A DNA stretch of 40,751 bases, taken from assembly GCA_019648995.1 (NCBI GenBank), contig BLXT01005946.1, forward strand, positions 1,428,583 through 1,469,333, read 5' to 3'. The notes under the pieces are model-generated. The model searched no databases. It was not told the DNA's origin and saw only the letters and a list, made by a program, of their open reading frames with translations. This document shows, piece after piece, positions 1 to 11,330 of the stretch. The number at the start of each line of letters is the position of its first letter. Position 1 is the stretch's first letter. The position numbers and the translations under genes were made by a program. Source of the stretch: Plakobranchus ocellatus (lineage: Eukaryota > Mollusca > Gastropoda > Plakobranchidae).

Positions 1-272
1 GTCTGGGAGAGGGGGGGTGTCAAATTTTGGCGGGAGTCATTTGTGAACTGTCTCTTAACTAAAGGAATGATTCTTGAGTACCCGTATACCGCAAACAGTA
101 TTTTGATGAAAACTCTAGACAATCTTCAGTACCAGAAACAATTCCTAAGCCAAATGCTAAGTTCGCTGTAGTTTCAAAAAAAAAAGGGAATATTTCATGG
201 AGCTCGAAATAGCCCTTATTTAGTATTTGCACAATGGCCCCACTAAAGACAAGTGATGCTTAATTTAGCATA

Positions 273-306
273 CATACACACACACACACACACTCTCTCT
301 CTCTCT
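273..306. repeat. (CA)n followed by (CT)n microsatellite
   Basis: About ten CA units run directly into about seven CT units, a compound dinucleotide repeat. Confidence 0.9.
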
Positions 307-568
307 ATCCTTTTTTACACAATATAAACTGATTGAATTTATGAAACTATAACAACTTTATTACTTACGTAATGAAATGTGTGAAAGTTATTTTTAGATC
401 CAATGCATTTTTATTTCAAAGTTTGCTAAATTTTCTTTGAGCTAATAAAAATTTAATCTGTTCGAATTTCGATCTTTGGAGATTATTGTATGTGTAGCAT
501 TTTAGGGTCTAATTTTTAAAAAATATATCAAATCGTTGGAACTTATTAAGCCGAAAGGATTCTGAGTC

Positions 569-679
569 CCCAAATTGATTTTGTCTTTAACCTTTACGCC
601 ACTCCGGGGTGAAATTTGGACTTCCCAAATTGATTTTGTCTTTAACCTTACGCCACTCGGGGGGTGAAATTTGGACTTT
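569..679. repeat. 55-bp tandem duplication
   Basis: Two adjacent copies start with CCCAAATTGATTTTGTC and end in GGTGAAATTTGGACTT. The offset is 55 bp, and they differ by small indels and a few substitutions. Confidence 0.9.
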
Positions 680-1457
680 GGGCGATTCAAAGCTCTCCAG
701 TTCCATTATAATTTGGATTTGACTAATAATACCCCACCCCACGTATATATGTATTCCTCAACAATTCAATGGCCTCCATTCTTTGCTAATAAAAAAAAAC
801 AAAAAAACAAAAAAATATGATTTCAAAATATTTTTTCTCAAAACCATTCATATGGTTTATGCAAGTCAAATCCACTCGTGGGTGAAGAGCAATCCGTACA
901 CTTATTAAGTTAAATATTAGGAGACGTCGACCTCGTATGCCTATTTGCCATTGCTGGTTTAAACCTAATCCGTATACCCAAAAGTTACAAGGCCTAACTG
1001 AATATCAGGCCTGTAAACATCGATAGCCGTAATAGTCAACCAGTACCATTACACACTTGGATTTCCAAACGCCGTCTTGATTTCTTTTGACATCGATTTA
1101 CAGAAAAGTATGCTTTTTTTTTTTTAACAATAAAAGATGAAAATTTTTTTAATATTTACAAATTTCGAAGAAAATGTACACGTTTCCCAATCCTAAGCGT
1201 TTCAATTAGATCGATCTAGAAAGTTTAGCAACTTCCTTACCTATTATTACGGTAGCTGATCCCAGCTGTGAGATTGCATTACAATATCAATGTTATTAAA
1301 CTTAAGCCTGCTTGAACTAGACTAGCCGATTAAAATAACATTTTCTTTACTCCCGGTTAATTTGTCTCGTTTAGGCATATCTCATTTTTATGCAATTTTC
1401 GGGCCTCTCAGACGTTAATTAAAACTGCCAGTACCTGTAGGCGTACCGCATCACAAA

Positions 1458-3262
1458 ATGGAAGAAACAGAATGTTGTTACATTGCACGACGGTGCTGCG
1501 AGTTTCCATTTTTCTAAGACATTTTTTTTCTTCTCCAAAAATAAAAAAAAGGACAGCTGATCGAAACTCATTGGAAGATTTTGTGATTATGGGTGATAAT
1601 GAGAGTGAGGAGCTCGTTGATAGTGAGGAAAATGATGGGGAGATGGGAGAAGTAACATTTCACGATTTTCAACCTGTCATACTACTAGTAGCCAAGATAA
1701 AGTGGGATGCAGACATTGATATCTCAGGCGAGGAGGAAGAAAATATCGAGGAATGCAATCCTGCACCGGATGTCTGTGGACATCCAAAGAGGGAACAGAA
1801 TGGAGATCTACACCTTTGCCCACCGGCAAAACTCCAAAGAGGAATATTGTCAACATTCCAATGAACACGATCCTTTTTACTGACTCAACCCTGTTCGACT
1901 GCTTTTCATTATTTTTCAAGACTGTTATGATTGAGATGAAGGCACGCGTGTTCGGGGCAACACCTGGGCAGCAACTGACATAGCTGAAATTAACTCCTTG
2001 AATGGCAGCCTCATGTACATAGGAGTCAAGAAAAAAAGCAGAACCAAATGGACATCAAATTTAGCTTTGAGTTGTTGTAGGGGCTACAGCTCGTGCGAGC
2101 ATGCTTTTCTGGCAAATAATTCTCAGATCTACTGAGCTTCTTGCGATTTGATGACAAGGAGACAAGATCTCAAAGGTGTGGCGGGGTCCCTTTGTCCCCA
2201 TTTGAGAATTAGTGGAACGTTTCCAAATGAACTTTGGGAGGCATTATGTTCCTGGAAAGAACATCACTGTGTATGAGTAGCTTTTTGAATTTCGCGGTCG
2301 CTGTCCGTTCCTTAGTTAAATACTTGCCCTCTAAACCAGACAAGTATAGAAGATATCTTGGGCAACGGGTCAATTTGGTTCTGCTTCTTATAACTATCTG
2401 CTGACTGGAGTTCCATATATTTAGACAAAACAAACAACAGACATCGAGCAACGATTCTGGGATTTCACATCATCGTGAAGCAGGTCAAAAAAAGTTTGTG
2501 GGGAGTGGTAGAAATATTACCACAATTTTTGACCAGCCAAGATCTGGCAGATTGGATGCTGCTGAACAACCTCTATCTTGTTGGAACTTTGAAACGAAAC
2601 AAAAGATGTCTGCCACCGCAATTTCAGCAGAAGAAGCACTTGATTGAAGCTGTTTGACAGTATGTTTGCATTAAAAAGAAACTGCACTTTGATTTCGTAT
2701 CATTTAAAAAGGATAAAAATGTGCTCCTGCTTTCGAAAGTGCACAAAACTGCCCGGGTAGAAAGTCCAAAGTAAAAGATTGAGATAATTTTGTACTACAT
2801 GTGTAACACGACAAAGGGAGGTATAGATAGCATAGACAAAGTTTCAAAAAACCTTTACATGCAAACGAAAATCGAAGACGTGGTCGATATATTTATTTCT
2901 ATATAATCTTATCATACTTTCCAACATCATTGGCCTGACAACTATTGCCGGAAGGTAGTATAAAAAAGTGAAGTGCTCAGACCATGATGGTTTTCAAACA
3001 AAAGATGACCAGATCTCTCATGGTCGTACATCTGCAAATGCGTTAGCATATTACTTCATTGCCTCTCCCACTAAAACAAACTGTCCTACTTGCACTGGAA
3101 AGAAATGGGGTTAGACCACGTACCGTGCCAGCAGTACATCCAACTACCAAAAGATCTGCTTCAGGATCATCCAAAGAAGCAAAGACGTTGTTGGCAGTGC
3201 CCAGCCAAGAGAGACAGAAAACCAACCACCGCATGCTCCAAATTTCAGTGAAATACTCATAA
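1458..3262 (+). pseudogene. Degenerate piggyBac transposase relic 1
   Basis: piggyBac transposases cut and paste DNA at TTAA using a DD(D/E) catalytic core. Fragments in changing frames follow the family order: an acidic N-terminus (1590-1650), EWRSTPLPTGKTPKRNIVNI (1799 on) resembling EWKNILMAPNAQ of the second element in this window, LRFDDKE (about 2146), YVPGKNITVYE and FEFRGRC (about 2243-2305), LADWMLLNN with GTLKRNKRCLP (about 2544-2620), CNTTKGGIDSIDKV (about 2799-2842) and a cysteine-rich tail RCWQCPAKRDRK (about 3189-3224). The first Asp codon is TAT at 2272-2274 with a TAG two codons later, the second (DNFF box) is deleted near 2524, and the third survives at 2826-2828. Many stops and frameshifts. 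I found no convincing terminal repeats. Confidence 0.85.
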
Positions 3263-4841
3263 AACGAGAGGAAATGATAGAAGTAATCAGAGAGTTAGAG
3301 ACTACAAGAAAGAGGAAAGGAAGGGACTTTGAAGAAGGCATAAAACTTCTATTGACAACAATTATATAGCAGTGATATATCAACACAAGCCTAGTTTCTT
3401 CTTATCAACACACAAAATTGTTTTTTTTCTTTATTCTCTTTTGTAAAACAAAAAAAAAATTACAGATGAGCAAGGCACAATCAAAGAAAAGTTTTAACAT
3501 ACCAATAAAATAATGACTGTCTGATATAAATATATTTTATTGTGTCTTGAAATCGTTCTAATTAAATAAGATCATATATTTTAAACCTTTGAAACATTGC
3601 GTAGCTCTTTGAAATATTTTGTTCTAGGTAAGTTAGATATGATGAAGTTGCAGCAAGTTGGAAAGTGCTTAAATTTTTAAAACCTTTCTTCAAAACTTTT
3701 TCAAAGAAGCAAAAATTCATGCAATTTTTTTTTTTTTAGAAACAAAGGTTGCCAAGTCCTTAGTCCTTCAAGAAGTCATTTTCATTAGGAATGTTGAAAG
3801 ACATGATACAATAATGTGTGTTCAATAATATACATAATATTCTCTCATCATTTCTCTCTTCATAAAACAAAGTAAGTAAATGCATGAAAGACTTTAAGAT
3901 GCCATACCATTACATATTTTGATAACTAATAATTAATGTGCTAGTGTGAGCATGGAAAGTCCTTGAGGGCCACATATTTAATGTCAAATTATAACGTACA
4001 TTTCAAATGTGATCCATTTTATTTTAAGTTTGAAAAATACTTCTAAACTGAATTTAAAAAAAAAAAAAACTATTTCCACATGAACAAAGTAGTGTGCTTT
4101 AACTTCTGCAGATGCTATACTTTTCAAACCAATCAGTAAGATCACTATGACTTCAGTATGAATATACAGTATAGCCTGCTAAATTTAAACTATTTGAGAA
4201 CACAAATAATGTTTACAGTAAAGAAAATCAAATATAAAATATTACTAACATTAAAAATAGTTAAAAATAGAAATTTTCAATCCAAACAATAAAATGAATT
4301 TTAAAAAATGAGTGTGGATATATATACAGTTTATCCCACTTAATTTAAACTACTTCAGATCACAAATTATGCTTCAGTAAATCAGATGCATAAAATTTAC
4401 TAACTTAAGATTAAATGCATTAGGGAACTACAATAAATATCAAGTATAAAAATAAAATTCTATTTGTGATGGCTCAAATTGAGTGAAATCAGTAAGCCTG
4501 AAATGTCGACACTAAAACATACTAAATAAGACAGATGAAATTCAACTGCCTAAAGAATACAGAAAAATGTCAATAATGCTCAAGACATACTTAGTAAAAA
4601 AATGATGTTGCCAATATACCTTGAGACAATTAAAATTGTTTTTCCATTAATAAAAGAAAACAAAACTAAAAAGGACGAAATTTACTATGGCCTTCTAATT
4701 GAGCAAAACAAAAGATTAATCATGTAACCAAAATTTGGCTTACGCAGACAATTCACTATTTATCACTACTTTGAAAAGAAAAAAAATTATTCAAAGCAAT
4801 ATAAAAAAAAAAATGGACACTTAGTTAAATTAGAACTTTTC
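3263..4841. other. Intergenic AT-rich stretch
   Basis: No gene is visible. It contains a diverged direct repeat (4166-4249 against 4326-4404) and short poly-A/T tracts. The 3' end of piggyBac relic 1 may extend into its first part. Confidence 0.5.
4166..4404. repeat. Diverged direct repeat, two copies about 160 bp apart
   Basis: Positions 4166-4249 and 4326-4404 share the order ACAGT, AATTTAAACTA, CACAAAT, CAGTAAA, ATAAAAT and TTACTAAC with substitutions and small indels. This suggests an old tandem duplication. Confidence 0.65.
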
Positions 4842-4845
4842 TTAA
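4842..4845. repeat. TTAA target-site duplication, left
   Basis: TTAA directly before the terminal CCCTAGCC; its pair is at 7056-7059. Confidence 0.9.
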
Positions 4846-4877
4846 CCCTAGCCATACTTCGATATTTTGTATACATA

Positions 4878-4954
4878 TCGTACTTCGTGTTCCATTTTTT
4901 GGGTCATACTTTTATATAGTCAAAGTATTCGTGTTCCATTTTTTGGGTCATACT
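4878..4954 (+). repeat. Left subterminal repeats of the piggyBac element (2 copies)
   Basis: CGTGTTCCATTTTTTGGGTC followed by ATACTTTT occurs at about 4886-4913 and again at about 4930-4957. The same motif is inverted at the right end, so these are candidate transposase-binding sites. Confidence 0.85.
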
Positions 4955-5136
4955 TTTTATATTAACAAACTATTCCTTTCACACTGTAGCAATAGAGAAT
5001 AAATAAAGATAATCATACACTTTTTTATTTGAGGCAATGCAATGTCATTCAATAAAAATACATATTAAAATTATAAAAGATGAAACTGGTGTAACATAAA
5101 ATGTGCCTTTATTCGAGCCTTCATAGTCAACATTGT

Positions 5137-6621
5137 TTAAGTATCACAATTCTCGCAATAAGCAACAGATTTAGCAACATGGTCCTTGCACAAGAAGTTG
5201 CAGCACTTATGGCACTTCACTGTGCCCTTCTTGTTGACCTTCCAGTGGCACAAACCACAGCGTCCTCCTTTGGTGGAATTATAGTACATAACAATCTCTG
5301 ACTTCCTTTTTTCTCCTGGAAGAATCACTGGCTGGGTGTGCATGGTTGAGAGCAAGATTACATTCTTGTTCTTGTGCCCTTGGTAGCTGAGGATGCATTT
5401 GTTATCAGAAAACCCAAACAAGGAATCATTGAGCTTCAGTTTCTTCTTGGCCAGAAATTCATTGGGCAGAAAGCGTTTGTTTCTGCGCACAGTGACAACA
5501 ATGGTAGTTTTCCTCTGGAGGAGCTTGTCAGCTAAATCTGCGTCAGAGAAAAAATTGTCCATTGTAACATTCCTTCCCTTATTCTGATAGGGCAAGGTGA
5601 GTTCCATTACCACAGCATGGCCTTGGCTCTGTCCTAAAACTCGTGGGATGTGGGACATATGATAAACTTGAGAGGGTAGTATGTTTCAGAGTCACAGACC
5701 CAAAATAGCTTTAAACCGTATTTTGCAGGTTTGCTCAGTATGTACTTTATAAACGAGGAACGTCCTGAATGGTCTTAGCTGCTTGTCCACAGTCACTGAA
5801 GATCCAGGAGCAAAGTACTTTTGGAGGTTGCCAAGGTGGAGGTAAAAAATTTCGCTCATTGGAGCAAGTTTGTCAGTTTCTTGCCTTCTTCTAGTTTGTC
5901 TTTGTTGTCAAATCTTAATGTATTCAACAGATGGAAACATCTATTCTTCGACATTGTGGCTCGTACAAAATCTGGCCCAATGAGGGGTTCCCAAATTGTA
6001 GTCAAGTTTACTTTGCTCTGCTTCTGAGTACCCAAATGGACCAGAAATCTGATTAGCTCTCTGATCTCTACATCATCTGTTGCTTTCATGCAACTCCTCT
6101 CTGCCTTTTTCCTTCTTCATTCATGTATTTCACAATCACCTTGATCATGTCTTGAGAAATGAAAAGATCAAAAGTCTCTGCAGAACTTGTGGCATTCTGT
6201 GTGTTTGGAATACTATTCCTCGGAAAATTCACAATATTTGCGCTTGTAGTTTGAGCATTTGGTGCCATTAGGATATTTTTCCACTCTGAGCCATCTTTCC
6301 CAAAATAACTTCTTGTCCTAACTATAGTTCCATTAATTAGTTTTTCAGAAATGGACGAGTTTAAGTTTGGGTCCGCACTTTCTTCCCCACTACTATCACT
6401 AGTTGTAGTATCAGTATCACTGTCATCACTGAAAGGAACAAACTCATCCTCATCACTCATTTCAGCTTCATTGTACTGATCAGCATCATCTTCTTCTATG
6501 TCAATAGCTCTATCATGTCATAATCATGATCAACTTGATCTCCTGCAGCATCAGATTCAACTTGACCTGATTCAAAAAGGTTTCTGCTTGGACCAGGCCT
6601 AGATTTACCACCAGACGCCAT
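5137..6621 (-). pseudogene. piggyBac transposase pseudogene (element 2)
   Basis: The start codon lies at 6621-6619 (MASGGKSRPGPSRN), and the stop is at 5137-5139. Order on the minus strand: acidic N-terminus, EWKNILMAPNAQ, IRELIRFLVHLGTQ, the first Asp box VTVDKQLRPFR (about 5785), NVTMDNFFSD with the second Asp (about 5550), RRNKRFLPNEF, VMYYNSTKGG (5263 on), then the cysteine-rich tail RCGLCHWK and CHKCCNFLCKDH. Frame changes near 6510, 6087, 5856, 5780 and 5660 break the gene. The segment normally between STKGG and the cysteine-rich tail, including the third catalytic Asp, is missing without a frame break. It cannot encode an active transposase as it stands. Confidence 0.92.
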
Positions 6622-6696
6622 TTTGATTATTCTCAGATCAGGGGAGATAACTGGCAATGACTGTGACTTTCACCTATATAATCTATAACTGTATAA

Positions 6697-6859
6697 GTAA
6701 GACCCAAAAAGTAAAACACGAGGTATGGGTGTGCACTTTCTTTTTTCTTTTCTCTATAAATGAGTATGACCCAAAAAGTGGAACACGAAGTATGAATGTG
6801 CACTTACTTTATTTTTTCTCTATAAATGAGTATGACCCAAAAAGTGGAACACGACGTAC
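6697..6859 (-). repeat. Right subterminal repeats of the piggyBac element (3 tandem copies, 66-67 bp period)
   Basis: GACCCAAAAAGTGGAACACG (first copy with AAAAC) begins at 6701, 6768 and 6834. The copies are spaced 67 and 66 bp, with CTCTATAAATGAGTAT between them. They are the inverse of the left-end motif. Confidence 0.9.
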
Positions 6860-7055
6860 GATTTGACTTTTTTTTTTGTTTTAGTCATTGCTTAAAAATG
6901 GAAAACCTATTGCCGAGGATAATACTGTTTTGTGATGTAAAAATGGTGAACTAGAGATGTCACAGAAGATGGATAGTGTACTTTAAATGGTTGCTGAGCA
7001 AAAGTGAAAAAAAACCCGTGTGTTCCCTTTTTTGGAACACGGAGTACGGCTAGGG

Positions 7056-7059
7056 TTAA
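7056..7059. repeat. TTAA target-site duplication, right
   Basis: TTAA directly after the inverted terminal repeat; its pair is at 4842-4845. Confidence 0.9.
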
Positions 7060-9620
7060 GAAAGAAAGGAGCAAAAGAAATTCTACGAAAGGCAATAAGA
7101 AAAAGACAAAGTGAAACAAATGTATGCAGATTGCTGGATGTGAGAGTGGACATATAAAAAAATGATTTGAATCAATAAAGGTCAACTGGTATTGTGATGA
7201 ATTTAAAAAATAATTGCATCATCTTTTTCAATGAGTACATCTCCAGAACGTGAAGACTTGAAAAATTATAAGCTTTTTTACCCGCATGAGAAAGGATAAA
7301 AAGGAGAGGGGGTGAGAGAGAGATGACAGAAAGAGAAATGATAAATAAAAGAAAGAGAGAGATGGAGGTAGAGGTGAGGTAATGTAAAGAGTTAAGACAA
7401 AAAGAGTTGAAATAAAAGAAAACACTGAGCATCTAAAAATTACCAGAGTTTTCCATAGAAAGAAAGCTGAAATACAGGGCCTGAAACACCAAAGAGGGAC
7501 AGAAAGAAAAAAGCAGGCTTAAGAAACAAATGAAATGTGATGGAAGGACGGGAAAGAGGTGGAATGGTAGACTAATAAAATCTTGAGAAAACGAATGGTA
7601 AAAGTAAACCAAAAACATTTCAAATTCAGAATGAACATAGTTTTATGTAGCTCAGGAATTTTTTTTTTCTTCTTCAGAAAATACAAATTGCACATGTAAT
7701 ACATGTAAGTATCATAGAAAAAAATCACCACTCATCACATGTTCTAAAAATTTAAGGCCTGAGTTCCTGAAAGGGCAGAGAAGATGGGCATTGACTACAG
7801 CGTGAAAAAAAAAGTTTCTGAAAAGAATCTCAGAACTAGTTTGAATAGACAAGAAAAGAGACACAGAAGTACTAGCTAGGCCTCTAGTTGTAAATGAAAT
7901 GATCAAGGAGGATTGCTGATTTTGTTTATTGATGTTAGTAATGGCACTGTCATAGATGCCGATATATTGTGCGGGTAATGATAAAGTATTTTTTAAAAGA
8001 AATTATCATGAAATCAAAAAATTACAAACAAGGAAAAAAACCAATGACATTGCATCCATATATGTTCTAAAAATGTCCTCATTACTAAGAGCATCAATAT
8101 AATTACTAATTCCAAAGGATATCAATCATAAAAGTGCGATTGATTTAGGAAGCAACCCTATTAAAATGCTTTTTTATTCATTATTTACAAATATATGGAT
8201 GAATTTGAGGCTTATAAAACTTTCCATCCAAACTATATTTGCCTGCATAAAAATATTCATACGAATTGTAAAGGTGAAAATTGTCTCCTCAAGCTTTTAC
8301 TTTGAAAAAAGTTATATATTATCATGTAATGGATTTACTTGACCCAGAATTTTAGTAACTATTATCACCATGTAAACTTCCATAGCTATGATATAAGCTT
8401 GTTTGTATAGGTTGTGGAATTTGAAGATCTATTTTAATCTTTAGTTAATGCTTCAAATACATTTCACTTAAGTGCAACTCAGGAAAACTTCCAATATAAA
8501 TGTTATTGAGGCATTTTGCCAATTACTTTTGGTAAAGTTACAATCTTATTTGTCATTGATATTTATTCTTTGAACAGTTCAATATCAAATAAATCAAGGC
8601 AGGTGATAAACCTTTAATAACAGAAGGCAAATTATCAAGGCAAAGAGAGATTCTACTTACATAAATTTTAATCTATTGAGGTACAAATTTGTCATTGGTT
8701 TTCAACAAGAAATAAACATGCGTAAAAACATGTGCAGCAAATAATTTATTTTCAAATTCATTCACATAAACATTTAATTAATATGCAATATTTCTATTCA
8801 ACTAAAGTGAAAAAAATATACTTTAAGACCAATGGATTATGTACATTTTGCATTTTCCATAGCTTTGAGCAACAAATGATGCATCATCTTTTATCTCCAC
8901 AAAGTCATATCAGTGCAATGCATTGTGAGAGCCGTAAAGACATAACATATTTATTGATGCTGTACTTTGTGTATGTGCACATTTTTAACTCATTAACATT
9001 TTCTGAACCTTTCACTATATAAAAAAAACCATACAGACACATTTCCTTCACCAATTTTGATGTTGCAATCTCAGATGAACCACCAAGATAAGCAAACAAC
9101 GAGTTTTTAAGATAAGAAAGCGCAAAAAAGGGAGGTATGGGATTTTTTAAAATATTGATCAAGCTTTGATATTACGACAGTTGTTTACGCTAAGTTAGAA
9201 AATTAAAACAGATCTATCAAGTTTGAATTAGATTCTAGATCTATGTTTACAAGAAGCCTAAAAGACCCAAGATATAGTTCTAGTTCTAGATACCTCAATA
9301 TAAAAAGTAGTTACATTCTTTCTCTCAAAGATTCAGGACCCAACGTTCTAAACATTAATTAGACTCCAGATCTAGATTCACTTCAGATATATCTAGATCT
9401 AGATTTTGCATCCAGTCCAGGAGGACTTGTATTTTTTTCTGACTTCATCATGAGCATTGGTGTCTTATATTACTTACAAGTATATCTGGTTCTTATTGTT
9501 TCAGACTGATGTGCTATTTAAATATTTGCATTTTTTTTTTTCTAAATGACAGTAAATTTCAATGGAAATTCTATTCCTTTGTGTACCAGTAACAATAATT
9601 TTGATGATAATTAAAATTAA
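7060..9620. other. Intergenic AT-rich stretch, no gene seen
   Basis: Purine-rich low-complexity sequence on the plus strand (7280-7560) gives spurious Ser/Leu/Phe-rich minus frames. A run of CTAGATCTAG-type words lies at 9215-9412. No coding similarity was recognised. Confidence 0.5.
9215..9412. repeat. TAGATCTAGAT-rich stretch
   Basis: Several overlapping copies and variants of TCTAGATCTAGATT (near 9231, 9283, 9367 and 9391) are scattered over 200 bp. The word is self-complementary. Confidence 0.5.
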
Positions 9621-9780
9621 TTGGTGGATGTAGTGCGAGAAGAGACAACATTGGTTGAGGTAGTGCCAGGACAGACAACAATGATGGATTTTGTGCAAGA
9701 ATAGACAATGGTGGTGGATGAAGTGCAGAAGAAACAACTGCGGAAGGATAGTGCGAGAGCAGACAAAAGTAGTGGATGTA
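9621..9780. repeat. 30-bp minisatellite, about 5.3 copies
   Basis: Units begin at 9621, 9651, 9681, 9711 and about 9741. Each has the form of TTGGTGGATGTAGTGC followed by an AGAGACAACA-like end, and they differ by scattered substitutions. The period is 30 bp, so all frames stay open in phase, which explains the repetitive long minus-strand reading frames here. Confidence 0.88.
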
Positions 9781-10469
9781 TATCATAGCCAGGTGAGGAA
9801 GAAAAGAACTAGGAATCCAGTCCTGTGGAAATGTAATGTTGCCTTGACAGGATAGGCAGCTAGGCACGAGTATAAGTCAAACAATAAGGTTACTAGATGT
9901 GCTGAGGAGGTAATACAAAGAGTTATATTCTGGTAATTCCAGATAAAATGTTTATTTATTTATTTATTTATTTTCACAGATGTTAAGAATAAGTCAATTT
10001 ACAAGAAGTTGTGAAATTTAGACTCAGCTAGCAAGGCCAATTTTTATGATGCTAACACTTTTCTGCTAAACAAGGCCTTTAAGTGGACAAAAAGCTAATA
10101 TCAAGACATCACAGACAATCCAATACTGTTTTTTCATTTTAATGGAAGACAGGTCTAAATTTTCAAAGAGTCCTGTAAAACACTCGATAAAAGTGACCAG
10201 TGGGTTACTACGTACAGGATCAGGAATGAGAATGCTAATGGATAAAATCCAAGTGTGAAGGACAGCAAAAAAAAAAAATTGTCGAGTAGAAAATCCAACT
10301 GCAAAGGATCACTGAGCAGTAATCTTGTGGGAGGAGTCCTCTCCTCTGATTCAAACATCATATTTAATAAATTTCCTATCGTAATTTTTCTTTTTTTCAA
10401 TCCAGTCAAACTAAAAGCTGTTTGTTATCAAAAAAGGAATCTATTTTAGAACAATGAAAAAAATAACTT
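9781..10469. other. Intergenic, no gene seen
   Basis: Includes a short (TTTA)n run at about 9949-9971 and poly-A at 10266-10278. No coding similarity was recognised. Confidence 0.5.
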
Positions 10470-11330
10470 TTGTAATGGCCAAAGCTACCTTCAGGAAATC
10501 TTCATAGATTCATGAAGTATTAACAGTAGTTCTAACCTAGATGATTCCAATGAAGATCTAGATTATGAAAATTTAACAGATGAAAGGGGCCTTCATTGAG
10601 ACCTAGATGTAATACCAGGAAGAAAGAACTGGAAAATAAGCCTGAAACTGTGCAGGACATTCCTGAGTTCACAAAGGTTAGTGAAATGTTAGAGAATTTT
10701 AGACCAAAATGGCACCGGCAATGTTTTGTGCTATTTTCATGCTTAAATCGACAATAACATGCTTCAGTCCATGATTTGAGAAACCAACCAGAATGCAGAT
10801 ATCAAATTAAAAATGCTAAGCTAGATCACTATTGTCTTTAGGATTGGGACTCAGCCATACCAATGACATGAAAACCATGATAGTTTTCTTTTTCACCATG
10901 GATTTAGTCAACAAGCATAACGTAAAAAGATTCAGATAAATCATTTTCTTGGGAAAATTCAGAGGTAAAAAAATATAAGAGACTGTTAATTTATGCACAG
11001 ATTTTATAGATCTGACTCTTCAGTTAGAAAAAAAAAGTCTTCTGCAAGGGACCGATTCAATGATTAGACAAAACTTACCACAAAACACAGTGGACAGTAT
11101 GTATTTGTGCATGAGCATAAAGTCTAAAATGATAACTGGGGTTGTGTCCTCTTGCTAGCAGGACAAGGACTTGAAAGAGCCTGTCTTTTGGGACCCAACA
11201 GCAAGGTCATGCTACTTTCAGATTTTTTTCTTCATTAAAGTGACTGTTGGAATTACGACAATTGTTGGAAAAAATGATTGTCTGTAGCAAGCATAGGGTT
11301 ATGCCAGCAGAAAAATGATAATGATGCAAC
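10470..11330 (+). pseudogene. Possible third piggyBac-like relic (doubtful)
   Basis: Scattered plus-strand pieces hint at a PGBD-type transposase: an acidic run DDSNEDLDYENLTDE (about 10531-10580), QDIPEFT (about 10650), and FRFFSSLK, a stop, then LLELRQ (about 11218-11260), which recalls the DNFFSS...LL.ELR box. Order and spacing are compatible with the family, but each piece is short and stops abound. Confidence 0.28.

Larger units (their letters stand above)
1..1457. other. Intergenic, no gene seen; microsatellite and duplications
   Basis: AT-rich sequence without a supportable coding region. It contains a CA/CT microsatellite, a 55-bp tandem duplication and poly-A tracts, listed separately. 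Confidence 0.6.
4846..7055 (-). mobile_element. piggyBac DNA transposon, complete ends, 2210 bp
   Basis: The ends are inverted repeats: CCCTAGCCATACTTCG at 4846-4861 and, on the other strand, CCCTAGCCGTACTCCG at 7040-7055 (14 of 16 matched). Each end abuts TTAA (4842-4845 and 7056-7059), the piggyBac target-site duplication. Inside the ends lies a subterminal array of a motif of about 30 bp, twice on the left and three times inverted on the right. The body holds a minus-strand piggyBac transposase pseudogene. Structure and target site make the assignment firm. The near-matching ends against a frameshifted gene suggest insertion not long ago by a copy that was already defective, or moderate age. 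Confidence 0.95.

Noticed and set aside
6657..6866. Plus-strand frame with repeated NEYDPKSGTR peptide
   Set aside because: It is the translation of the piggyBac subterminal tandem repeats, not a gene.
7172..7731. Several Ser/Phe/Leu-rich minus-strand frames
   Set aside because: They are opposite a GA-rich low-complexity tract; no start context, domain or splice structure supports them.
9501..9867. His/Cys-rich minus-strand frames that look zinc-binding
   Set aside because: They arise from a 30-bp minisatellite whose period keeps the frame open.
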